In this document: piece after piece, positions 17,110-24,851 of the stretch
Layout of the letters: the number at the start of each line of letters is the position of its first letter
Position numbering within the stretch: the first letter of the stretch is position 1
Source: Clostridia bacterium
GTDB lineage: Bacteria; Bacillota; Clostridia; Christensenellales; UMGS416
Assembly (NCBI GenBank): GCA_016938675.1
Contig: JAFGUF010000012.1
Location: 62,001-126,000, forward strand
Direction: 5' to 3'
Length of the DNA: 64,000 nt
Translations under genes and position numbers: made by a program
Notes under the pieces: model-generated
Told to the model about the DNA's origin: nothing
Databases searched by the model: none
What the model saw: only the letters and a program-made list of their open reading frames with translations

Positions 17110-17925
17110 TTAAAGTTTTAATATATTTCTTGCATCCGCCGGGCTTGCCGGTTCTCTGCCTAGTTCCATCGCTATGCGTACTGCCTTGCTCACCAATTTG
17201 CCATTGGACTCAGCTAGTACACCGGGCGAAATGAAGATATTGTCTTCAAACCCTACCCGAATGTGTCCGCCTGTTATTGCTGACATTGCCGCAACATTAA
17301 ACTGATGCCTGCCTATGCCTGCCGCTGTGAATGTCGCGCCCTCCGGAAGGCTCTCCTTGAGAAAGTTGAACTCGCTCATGCTTGCGCCTATGCCCCCTGT
17401 TACGCCCATCACTAAGTTAAAATGCAAAGGCTCCAAAATAAAACCTTTTTTCACAAGGTATAGCGCCGTGTTTATCATGCTTCTGTCGAAAACTTCGATT
17501 TCCGGCTTTATGCCCTTTGCTTTCATTTCGCTCGCAAAGTGCTTTATTGTGCTTATGGAGTTTACGAATATGTCATTTTCGCCGAAGTTTAATGTGCCGC
17601 AGTCCAGCGTCGCCATCTCCGGGTTTAATGTAAGCGGCTGCAGCCTCTCTTCGTCGCTCATGCCCGCTGCTCCGCCTGTAGATGGCTGAACAATTACTTC
17701 AGGGCACTGGCGCTTAATCGCGTCAATGCATTCTTTGAATCTTTCTGCGCTCTGAGTGGGTGTACCATCATCATATCTGACATGCAGGTGGATAATTGCC
17801 GCTCCTGCCTCATGTGCCCTTCTTGCCTCATCTGCAATCTCTGTCACTGTGTACGGGACATTCGGATTGTGCTCCTTTGTTACCTCAGCTCCGCATATCG
17901 CCGCAGTGATTATAACCTTCTCCAT
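17110..17925 (-). CDS. kce: 3-keto-5-aminohexanoate cleavage enzyme
   Basis: 271 residues, the typical size of the BKACE family, preceded by GGAGG. The zinc ligands are visible: HLHVR gives His46 and His48, and the conserved glutamate lies in RVGFEDN. The enzyme cleaves 3-keto-5-aminohexanoate with acetyl-CoA to acetoacetate and L-3-aminobutyryl-CoA, the step that feeds the neighbouring aminotransferase and CoA transferase. It is the first structural gene after the lysine riboswitch leader at 18221-18423, and so the first gene under its control. Confidence 0.95.
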   Translation of the reverse strand: MEKVIITAAICGAEVTKEHNPNVPYTVTEIADEARRAHEAGAAIIHLHVRYDDGTPTQSAERFKECIDAIKRQCPEVIVQPSTGGAAGMSDEERLQPLTLNPEMATLDCGTLNFGENDIFVNSISTIKHFASEMKAKGIKPEIEVFDRSMINTALYLVKKGFILEPLHFNLVMGVTGGIGASMSEFNFLKESLPEGATFTAAGIGRHQFNVAAMSAITGGHIRVGFEDNIFISPGVLAESNGKLVSKAVRIAMELGREPASPADARNILKL

Positions 17926-18064
17926 TGTCGCCTCCGCATAAATTTGAAAATAACCATCAAGTCTCTCAGTTTTTAGTAAAATTCATAAGCTAGTTCGTAT
18001 ATATACTCTTGTACAGATTCTTCATTTCAATCTTGTTTTCCTTTGGTAGAACACCTTGCATTTT

Positions 18065-18127
18065 TTAATCCAATGGGTTGTTAAGGACGCAGCCCTTAAT
18101 TTCAGGGTGGTGGGCGGGATTAGATTA
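18065..18127. repeat. Dispersed palindromic repeat, family A, copy 2, in the kce leader
   Basis: Read on the minus strand: CCCGCCCACCACCCTGAAA, then TTAAGGGCTGCGTCCTTAA (18081-18099), then CAACCCATTGG. It matches copy 1 (8387) and copy 3 (63174) outside the centre. It lies between the riboswitch terminator and kce. The rest of 17926-18220 shows no gene. Confidence 0.7.
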
Positions 18128-18220
18128 TCTGCCAATGCATATATTTTTCGTTCACTTCAAAGTTAAACACAGCTTTGTAAAAATCCTACTGCATAGTGAT
18201 TGCTTTTTTAATATTAGGCA

Positions 18221-18260
18221 AATAAAAAAGCTATCTCAATTTAAACAATTGAAATAGCTC
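18221..18260 (-). terminator. Riboswitch-controlled intrinsic terminator
   Basis: On the minus strand AGCTATTTCAATT (18259-18247) pairs with AATTGAGATAGCT (18241-18229) around a five-base loop, with one G-U pair, then TTTTTT. The 5' half contains CTATTT, which is also the 3' strand of riboswitch helix P1. Terminator and P1 are therefore mutually exclusive. Confidence 0.85.
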
Positions 18261-18423
18261 ATTGCAATCAATAAAGCAACAGTCAGCCGAAGTTCCTTCA
18301 ACTAACCAAGACACAGGCGCCGGCACAGCCTGTACTTTCGGCGGATAAAGCCTTATCTCACGGCATCAGCCTGTCGGAACCTTTGCATCCGTGAGGTACC
18401 CTCATATCCGCTCCTCTATTTAC
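18252..18423 (-). promoter_or_regulatory. Lysine riboswitch (L-box), predicted ON type, upstream of kce
   Basis: Minus-strand RNA. P1 is AAAUAG (18421-18416) with CUAUUU (18257-18252). The conserved AGAGG follows. P2 is GCGGAU with AUCCGC, an internal loop of AUGAGGGUA facing AUAAGGCUUU, and an upper stem CUCACGG/CCGUGAG. The invariant-type GCCGAAAG comes next. P3 is ACAGGC/GCCUGU, P4 is GUUAGUUGAAG/CUUCGGCUGAC and P5 is GUUGC/GCAAU. A five-helix junction, the AGAGG and GCCGAAG elements and the GAGCUAU end match the lysine aptamer as known from lysC leaders. Because the P1 3' strand is part of the terminator stem, lysine binding should prevent termination and induce the operon. Confidence 0.8.
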
Positions 18424-18697
18424 TCAAAAAACGTATAATATTTTACTGGGTTTTCAACAGATTTATATTATCATAACGGATTTAGAATGTCAATTAATTT
18501 GCTTCTATGCCGTAAAATAATAAGGCAGTATAGGTAAAATAGTTAATATAAATAGTGCATTCTGTTTATATTATATATGTAATTAAGTTAGTGTTTCAGT
18601 GAAATGGGCTTCATTCTCTGCAAATTGGCTGCCTTTCTATCATAGTCATGATAATTTCTGAAGCGGGAAGAAAAACTATTGATGATTATATAGACAG
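18424..18697. other. Intergenic region upstream of the riboswitch, no gene seen
   Basis: A/T-rich DNA between the riboswitch and the Opp-side genes. It should hold the promoter of the lysine operon (minus strand); a TATTATA-like element lies near 18436, but no convincing -35 match was found at standard spacing. No credible coding region was identified. Confidence 0.4.
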
Positions 18698-18701
18698 ACC
18701 A

Positions 18702-18731
18702 AAAAAGGAAAGCCCTAAAGCTTTCCTTTTT
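18702..18731 (-). terminator. Terminator of the 155-residue membrane protein gene
   Basis: AAAAAGGAAAGC and GCTTTCCTTTTT pair perfectly over 12 bp around a six-base loop, with T-runs on both strands. It lies 28 bases past the stop codon of the gene at 18759-19226 and may serve both directions. Confidence 0.85.
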
Positions 18732-18758
18732 AAATCTTCTTCACAAATCTCCCGCTCA

Positions 18759-19226
18759 CTATTCAACCACTTCATTCGGGTTGCTCGTGCCTTCGGGGGA
18801 TACAGCGCGCTGCGCCCAGTCAAATGAATGATACCCCTGTATGCTGTAATACTGCTCTTTATTCTTGTACTTATATATTACGAAGACGGCATCATCCATA
18901 GATTCGTCTACTGCAATTATGTATTCCGCACCGTCCGAAAATGTGAGGTAAATGGCCTCATCTTTGTTGTATTCAGGCTCTTTGAATAGACGCCTCTTTT
19001 CGTAAACATTAACAACCTTGGATATTCTCGATACGTTTCCACCCAATATGCGGGTCGTCATTCCGTTATATTCGCATATCAGTTCGCCGCCGTCTTGAAG
19101 GCGCAGATTATGAAACAGCAGATCTTTATCATACTGCACTTTACTATAATTTAAATATATTGCGAATACCGCAGTCACCAGAAATATTCCCAGTATTGTT
19201 AAGACAGGAATTAAAAATTTTTTCAT
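18759..19226 (-). CDS. Small single-pass membrane protein, unknown function
   Basis: 155 residues, preceded by AAGGGG. One N-terminal hydrophobic segment (residues about 4-27) is followed by an outside domain rich in Tyr and charged residues (EYNGMTTRILGG, DEAIYLTFSDGAEYIIAVDE). There is no Cys lipobox, so it is probably a membrane anchor. I do not recognise the family. It lies 138 bases after the small protein at 19365-19646 and ends at a strong terminator. Confidence 0.6.
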   Translation of the reverse strand: MKKFLIPVLTILGIFLVTAVFAIYLNYSKVQYDKDLLFHNLRLQDGGELICEYNGMTTRILGGNVSRISKVVNVYEKRRLFKEPEYNKDEAIYLTFSDGAEYIIAVDESMDDAVFVIYKYKNKEQYYSIQGYHSFDWAQRAVSPEGTSNPNEVVE

Positions 19227-19319
19227 ACATTTACCCCTTCATATGGAATATCATATAATGCTTTCAAAGTCAAGCCTCTGCGCCTGAATGCATCATAATA
19301 ATGTTTTCAGCATACAAAT

Positions 19320-19352
19320 AGCCTTGCTTCTATTAATCATAAAAACAAGGCT
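19320..19352 (-). terminator. Possible weak terminator after the opp-linked small protein
   Basis: AGCCTTG and CAAGGCT pair across a 19-base loop. On the minus strand only ATTTGT follows, so termination would be weak at best. Confidence 0.3.
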
Positions 19353-19364
19353 TTGCATAAAAAC

Positions 19365-19646
19365 TTATTTAAGCCAGACTTTTGTCAGAAACAGCAGAAA
19401 CAGAAATGCAGCCCCAATGAATATTGATCCCAAAAGCAGAGCAGCCAATATTGCATTTGCTATCACCTGCCTGGTTTCTTTTTTGGTCAGCTCAGGCTCA
19501 ACCTCATGCGCAGGTTTCTCAGCCGATGGTACTGCCTTCTTTTTTCTTGGAATTCCTCCATGCATACGCAGGCCGTACCATGACTTGTCAATACTGCTCA
19601 TGTCAGCTACTTGTCTGCCGTCATCTTCAAAATCCTTTTTTTTCAT
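19365..19646 (-). CDS. Small membrane protein at the 3' end of the opp operon
   Basis: 93 residues. A charged N-terminal half with the motif SWYGLRMHGGIPRKKK is followed by one long hydrophobic segment (about residues 63-90) ending LTKVWLK. It begins 11 bases after oppF with no strong ribosome site of its own, suggesting coupling to oppF. I know no characterised homologue. Position and topology (soluble part probably inside) suggest an accessory subunit of the peptide transporter; this is inference. Confidence 0.6.
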   Translation of the reverse strand: MKKKDFEDDGRQVADMSSIDKSWYGLRMHGGIPRKKKAVPSAEKPAHEVEPELTKKETRQVIANAILAALLLGSIFIGAAFLFLLFLTKVWLK

Positions 19647-19657
19647 AATAATCTATT

Positions 19658-20725
19658 CTATTTGTCGTTATATAAATGGCACACAACCTGATGGCCCGGC
19701 TCAATTTCCTTCTGCTTCGGCACTTCCACTTTGCATATTTCCATGCACTCTGAACAGCGTGTGTGGAATTTGCATCCCTTAGGCGGATTAGCCGGAGAAG
19801 GAATGCTTCCTTCTAGCAGTATGCGGTTTACCTGCTTTGTCGGGTCTGGTATTGGTATAGCAGAAAACAGTGCCTTTGTGTAGGGGTGCAGCGGATTTCT
19901 AAAAATATCCTTCTTTGATCCGAACTCCACCAAATCGCCCAAATACATAACACCAATAGTATCTGATATATGCTCAACAACTGATAGGTCATGTGATATA
20001 AACAGATATGTCAGGTTATACTTATCCTGCAGGTCCATCAAAAGATTTATAATCTGTGCCTGAATAGAAACGTCCAATGCGGATACAGGCTCGTCACATA
20101 CAACGAACTCGGGGTTCAAAGCCAGCGCTCTGGCTATGCATATTCTCTGCCTTTGCCCGCCGGAAAATTCATGAGGATAGCGCTGCTTGTGGTATGGCTG
20201 AAGACCGCAGTTTTCCATTATTTCATCTAGGTACTCTGTGTATCTCTCCTCCGGCACTATTCCGTGTTCACGCACGGCTTCACCAATTATTTCGCCAATA
20301 GGAAGGCGTGGTGAAAGGCTGGAATATGGATCCTGGAATATGATCTGCATCTTCGGGCGCATTTTCTGCAGCTCTTCTTTGTTCAGGTCGTATACTTCCT
20401 GTCCGTTAAAGAGCACCTGGCCTGCTGATTTCTCAGAAAGCCTTAGTATTGTCCTTCCGACTGTGGTTTTTCCGCATCCGGATTCGCCAACAAGGCCCAT
20501 TGTTGTGCCGCGCTCAATTTTGAAGCTTATGCCGTCCACCGCACGAACGTAGCCAACTATTCTTTGAAGAACGCCGTCTTTGATTTCAAAGTACCTTTTT
20601 AACTCATTAACTTCAAGAATATATTTATCTTCGTGTACTAAAGGCTCGTAATTGTTGTCTATCGTCAGCCTTTTTTTACGCTCTTCTCTTGTTTCAGTAT
20701 TTGCATTTTTTAATTTATTTGCCAT
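19658..20725 (-). CDS. oppF: Oligopeptide ABC transporter ATPase OppF
   Basis: 355 residues. Walker A is GESGCGKTT, the ABC signature is FSGGQRQR, and Walker B reads FVVCDEPVSALD. The C-terminal oligopeptide/dipeptide ABC extension has the cysteine motif CKFHTRCSECMEIC, which may bind an Fe-S cluster as in related DppD/DppF proteins. It is translated from an ATG immediately after the oppD stop, with its ribosome site inside oppD. It powers peptide import as the partner of OppD. Confidence 0.93.
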   Translation of the reverse strand: MANKLKNANTETREERKKRLTIDNNYEPLVHEDKYILEVNELKRYFEIKDGVLQRIVGYVRAVDGISFKIERGTTMGLVGESGCGKTTVGRTILRLSEKSAGQVLFNGQEVYDLNKEELQKMRPKMQIIFQDPYSSLSPRLPIGEIIGEAVREHGIVPEERYTEYLDEIMENCGLQPYHKQRYPHEFSGGQRQRICIARALALNPEFVVCDEPVSALDVSIQAQIINLLMDLQDKYNLTYLFISHDLSVVEHISDTIGVMYLGDLVEFGSKKDIFRNPLHPYTKALFSAIPIPDPTKQVNRILLEGSIPSPANPPKGCKFHTRCSECMEICKVEVPKQKEIEPGHQVVCHLYNDK

Positions 20726-21928
20726 TTACTTTTCCTCTTCATAAAGATAACATGCCACAGAGTGAGTCGGGCTCAATTGTATGTGGCCGGGATAAGCTCC
20801 ATTGCATTTATCAATACTTTTTTCACAACGGTCTTTAAAATAACAATAATTCGGCATATCAATAGGATTAGGCACCTTGCCCGGAATGCTGTAGAGCCTG
20901 CTTACGTTCTTGTGCACGCCCGGCCTTGAGGCCATCAGTCCAATTGTATATGGGTGTGCCGGCTCTCCGAACACCTCATAAACTGTGCCTCTTTCCACAA
21001 CACGCCCTGCGTACATAACTACTACATAGTCTGCCATACCGGCTATTACGCCCAAGTCATGGGTAATCAGCATGATGCTTGAATTTATCTTGTCCTTGAG
21101 CTCATGCAGAATATCAAGTATCTGGGCCTGTATTGTAACATCCAAAGCTGTTGTAGGCTCATCCGCAATAATCAGGCTGGGGTTGCACGCCAATGCCATA
21201 GCTATCATTACGCGCTGCCTCATTCCGCCTGAGAGCTCGTGTGGATACATCTTGTATACGCCTTCGCTGTTTGCGATGCCAACCAGATCGAGCATTTTTA
21301 TTGTATGCTCTTTTATCCTTTCTCTCTCATCTACTGTGAATTTGCTTACTTTTCCGGTTTTCTTAGCATCTGTTGTGAAGTCACCGAATAGCTCGCTGCT
21401 GTGCAGCGCAATAACCTCGTCTACCTGAGCACCGATTCTGAAAACCGGGTTGAGGCTGGTCATTGGCTCCTGGAATATCATCGATATCTGGTTTCCACGG
21501 ATATTATACATTTCACTGATCGGAGTCTTTGCGATATCGTATACTTTTTCTCCGGTGTTGAATCTAATTGCGCCTTCTGTTATCTGTCCCTGTGGCCTTT
21601 GTACCAATTTCATCAGTGAAAGGCTGGTAACTGATTTTCCGCATCCGGACTCGCCGACTATACCTACTGTTTTTCCCTGAGGTACTTCAAATGTAACGCC
21701 GTCAACTGCCTTTACTACGCCGATATCAGTGTAGAAATATGTATGCAGATTATCAAATTCAACTACATTTTTAGGATCCTTCATAGTAGTTAAGTATTCA
21801 GCTTCAGGAACATTCTTCCTGTTGTTTTCACGCTCAAACTTTCTTGTTATCCTGCGGTTTTCTCTGGAAATCTTCTGAACTTCCTTAGCAGAAAGGTAGT
21901 TTGAGTTATTTTTCTTTTTCTCTTTCAT
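20726..21928 (-). CDS. oppD: Oligopeptide ABC transporter ATPase OppD
   Basis: 400 residues. Walker A is GESGCGKSV, the signature is LSGGMRQR, and Walker B reads LIIADEPTTALD. The C-terminal C-x6-C-x5-C pattern (CYFKDRCEKSIDKC) is the usual oligopeptide-ATPase tail. About 60 residues of basic N-terminal extension (many Lys, Arg, Asn) precede the ATPase domain, longer than in typical OppD. It lies 11 bases after oppC and directly abuts oppF. Confidence 0.93.
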   Translation of the reverse strand: MKEKKKNNSNYLSAKEVQKISRENRRITRKFERENNRKNVPEAEYLTTMKDPKNVVEFDNLHTYFYTDIGVVKAVDGVTFEVPQGKTVGIVGESGCGKSVTSLSLMKLVQRPQGQITEGAIRFNTGEKVYDIAKTPISEMYNIRGNQISMIFQEPMTSLNPVFRIGAQVDEVIALHSSELFGDFTTDAKKTGKVSKFTVDERERIKEHTIKMLDLVGIANSEGVYKMYPHELSGGMRQRVMIAMALACNPSLIIADEPTTALDVTIQAQILDILHELKDKINSSIMLITHDLGVIAGMADYVVVMYAGRVVERGTVYEVFGEPAHPYTIGLMASRPGVHKNVSRLYSIPGKVPNPIDMPNYCYFKDRCEKSIDKCNGAYPGHIQLSPTHSVACYLYEEEK

Positions 21929-21939
21929 AATAATTCCTC

Positions 21940-23709
21940 CTACCTTTTCATCTTCGGGTCAAATGCGTCGCGCAGGCCGTCACCAATAAAGTTGAAGCCA
22001 AGAACTGTAATAAGTATGCAGAAACCTGCTGGTATCCATACAAACAGATAATTTGTCATTACATATACATTGCTGACAGCATTTATTATGTTACCCCACG
22101 AAGCAAAGGGGAATTTAACACCAAGTCCTAAGAAGCTGATAACCGACTCTGTCAGAATAACTCCGCCCAAACTTAGTGTTGATATTACGATAAGCTGGGG
22201 CATTACATTCGGGACAAGGTGCTTGAATATACGCTTGCTCACGGATATTCCTGTGGCTTCCGCTGCAATCATAAATTCCTGCTCACGCAGAGACAATATC
22301 TGTCCCCTTACGAGCCTTGCTATTCCCGGCCAGCCCAGCACGCCGAGAATGATCATCAGGTACATCATGCGCACCATTGGGTCAACTCTCTGTGCGTCCA
22401 TCATTGCGCCCAGTATAATCAGCAAAGGCAGTGAAGGAATACTATTGAAAATATCAACAATACGCATTATAAGGTTATCTACGAACTTGCCGAAATACCC
22501 TGCGATGCCGCCTAGTACAACTCCTATAAATGTCTCAATTATAACAACTATAAAGCCGATAATCAGCGAAATACGTCCGCCGTACATAAGACGAGTCAAT
22601 ACGTCCATTCCGTTACCGTCTGTTCCCAGCGGATGCACGCTGTCCGGGAATGAAAAAGTATCGAGAACTCGTGTTTCCTCAATCCATTTCATTGACCACA
22701 CATCATTGCTTCTGTGCAGCGTATACGTGCCTAATTTTCCGTCTATATGGTCATATGTGAATTCTTCAACGCCTGCTTCAACCAGCTCGATTACCTTGGT
22801 CTTAAATTCCAGAGTAAAGAAAACATCAGCATAAATAGGCTGAACCAAATACCTTGATGCGTTAGCATATTCTATCAGTTCATCTCCCTTTACCTCTGAT
22901 ATTATCGCCCTGTCGTTTTCAACAGTCATCTGATATTTAACGCCGCCCGATGTGAACTCCTGAACGGCTGCGCCGCCGGATGCAATCTCTGCAAATGCAA
23001 TCTCTGACTTCATGCAGAAATCGAGATTGTTACTTGTTTCAGGTGAAGCATAGTCATATATGTTCTTAAGCGCCAAGGCTACAGGCTGCAGAACTCCTGC
23101 AGTGTAGTTTTTTCTTTCCTGGCTTACGACATACTCGTTTCCTCCGAATTCAAAGAAGGCTGCGCCTTCGCTGATCGCATCGGAAAAAGCAGCGCTGAAA
23201 TCAGCGTTTAGAGTGCTGTCTTCTAATTCAATCGCATAATTTCCGCCAAGCGCAGTAGCTGAGGCTACCTGCTGCAGTCCGTATATCAGGTGAACATCCT
23301 CAGCCAGTTTTTTCTGGCTATAGGCAATGTCCAGAGAAGAGAATACTTCATCTTCCTTATTCGCGGCCTGCACAAACTGTGCCTGCGCAGAAAGCGGGAA
23401 GTCATAGCCCTCATCGATTACGAACTTGTAGTCCTTGTTTATGGAAATACCGGCATAGTCCTTTGACATTTCAACTTCTTTTTTGAATGTTTCGCTTTCT
23501 CTGTAGGGCATCAGCCAACCGCCTACAAATGAGAAAATAAACATTGCCACAATGAAAATTGAGCCGGTTATCGCAAGCTTATTTCTTATAAACCTCTTAA
23601 ATACCAGCATGCCCGGAGAAAGGACCTTTATGCGTTGCTCATCGTCCAAGGCCATCTGCGGATTATTATTTTTCTCTTGGGTATCTTTATTTTTTAAATC
23701 ATTATTCAT
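21940..23709 (-). CDS. oppC: Oligopeptide ABC transporter permease OppC with large extracellular insertion
   Basis: 589 residues, about twice the usual OppC length. The first membrane helix lies near residues 46-68. An extra domain of about 285 residues follows before the canonical HPLGTDGNGMDVL segment at residue 359. The remaining 231 residues are a normal permease core with five helices and the EAA-type motif EATGISVSKRIFKHLVPN. The insertion should face outside, next to where the binding protein docks. It has no recognisable domain; its sequence (acidic, with many Ala, Tyr and Phe) looks globular. The frame is continuous, so this is not an assembly artefact of two genes. Spacing to oppB is 16 bases. 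Confidence 0.9.
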   Translation of the reverse strand: MNNDLKNKDTQEKNNNPQMALDDEQRIKVLSPGMLVFKRFIRNKLAITGSIFIVAMFIFSFVGGWLMPYRESETFKKEVEMSKDYAGISINKDYKFVIDEGYDFPLSAQAQFVQAANKEDEVFSSLDIAYSQKKLAEDVHLIYGLQQVASATALGGNYAIELEDSTLNADFSAAFSDAISEGAAFFEFGGNEYVVSQERKNYTAGVLQPVALALKNIYDYASPETSNNLDFCMKSEIAFAEIASGGAAVQEFTSGGVKYQMTVENDRAIISEVKGDELIEYANASRYLVQPIYADVFFTLEFKTKVIELVEAGVEEFTYDHIDGKLGTYTLHRSNDVWSMKWIEETRVLDTFSFPDSVHPLGTDGNGMDVLTRLMYGGRISLIIGFIVVIIETFIGVVLGGIAGYFGKFVDNLIMRIVDIFNSIPSLPLLIILGAMMDAQRVDPMVRMMYLMIILGVLGWPGIARLVRGQILSLREQEFMIAAEATGISVSKRIFKHLVPNVMPQLIVISTLSLGGVILTESVISFLGLGVKFPFASWGNIINAVSNVYVMTNYLFVWIPAGFCILITVLGFNFIGDGLRDAFDPKMKR

Positions 23710-23725
23710 GGTTTTATTATCATCC

Positions 23726-24712
23726 TTAGTTTACTCTAACCCGCGGGTCAACAACGGCGTATAATATATCAGCAATCAATGTTCCAAGCAATGTCAGTGC
23801 AGCAAGGAACAATAAGTAGAACATTGAGAATGGTATGTCGCCGTTAACCATGGCGTCATACGATGTCTTACCTATTCCAGTGATTCCGAAAAGTGTTTCA
23901 GTAATAAGTGCTCCCGCGAACAATCCGGGGATACTTCCGCCGATAATTGTTACAATAGGTATTAATGTGTTTCTGAACGCGTGGTAATTTATGACCCTTT
24001 TCTCGCTTAAGCCTTTTGCCCTGGCTGTGCGGATATAATCAGAGTTTAATACTTCAAGCATATTTGTGCGGGTATATCTCATTAGTCCGCCGATGCTTAT
24101 TATAACAAGGGCAAATACAGGCAGTACATAATGCTTACCTATATCAAGCAGCTGCCCCCATCTGCTAAGCTGGTCGAAATACCGCCCAACTGTGCCGTTT
24201 AAATCGAACCATCCAAGCTGAATTGAAAATACCAGTTTGAGAATTGTAGCAAAGAAAAAAACCGGCAGTGAAATTCCTACAAGCGCTATTACTGTAACAG
24301 CATAGTCTACTGTGCTGTACTGCTTTCTTGCTGCTAATATTCCCAGCGGAATAGCAATTACGAGTTCTAACGCAAAAGCTACTGATCCTAAAGCAAATGA
24401 AAACCAAACTGTTTCCTTAAACTTTTCAGTTACAGGTATATTATAATACCAACTGTCGCCAAATTGGCCCCTTACAGCTCTACCTATCCAACTGAAAAAT
24501 CCCTTAACGACTCCGCTGTCCAGTCCGTAAATGCTGTTTAATTGTGCTAGCCATTCTGTATAGCTTTTTGAGCCGGGCAGGTTCGCCCTTTCTCTGGCTA
24601 CTGCCTCTACATATGATGTGGGCATGCTTCTCATAAGTGCATAAATTACGAAAGCCACAAGAAAAAGTATGCCTACACTTAAAAATAATCTTTTAATAAT
24701 ATAAGTACGCAA
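23726..24712 (-). CDS. oppB: Oligopeptide ABC transporter permease OppB
   Basis: 328 residues with the standard six-helix OppB plan: N-terminal YIIKRLFLSVGILFLVAFV, and the ATPase-docking loop RTARAKGLSEKRVINYHAFRN-type segment near residue 235. Its length is normal, in contrast to OppC. It follows the oppA gene after a 139-base gap containing a strong hairpin terminator, so expression of oppBCDF is probably lower than that of oppA. Confidence 0.93.
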   Translation of the reverse strand: MRTYIIKRLFLSVGILFLVAFVIYALMRSMPTSYVEAVARERANLPGSKSYTEWLAQLNSIYGLDSGVVKGFFSWIGRAVRGQFGDSWYYNIPVTEKFKETVWFSFALGSVAFALELVIAIPLGILAARKQYSTVDYAVTVIALVGISLPVFFFATILKLVFSIQLGWFDLNGTVGRYFDQLSRWGQLLDIGKHYVLPVFALVIISIGGLMRYTRTNMLEVLNSDYIRTARAKGLSEKRVINYHAFRNTLIPIVTIIGGSIPGLFAGALITETLFGITGIGKTSYDAMVNGDIPFSMFYLLFLAALTLLGTLIADILYAVVDPRVRVN

Positions 24713-24776
24713 TGTAACATCCCATCCTCATCACGCGGATACGCTCCGCATATTTTAAATTAAGAAAAATATATAA

Positions 24777-24808
24777 AATTGAGTCCACCATACAAGATGG
24801 ACTCAATT
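24777..24808 (-). terminator. Hairpin between oppA and oppB (partial terminator)
   Basis: AATTGAGTCCA and its exact reverse complement TGGACTCAATT form an 11-bp stem, followed on the minus strand by TTTTATATATTTTT. It lies after the oppA stop codon and before oppB, the usual place for attenuation or 3'-end protection of a binding-protein transcript. Confidence 0.8.
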
Positions 24809-24851
24809 ATATGGTTAATCTTAGTTAATCATTATCAATTTAGCTGATAAC

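Noticed and set aside
18640-18700. Short plus-strand protein-like stretch (IISEAGRKTIDDYIDR)
   Set aside because: Only about 16 residues before the terminator stem; no start or homologue can be supported, so it may be chance or a gene remnant.
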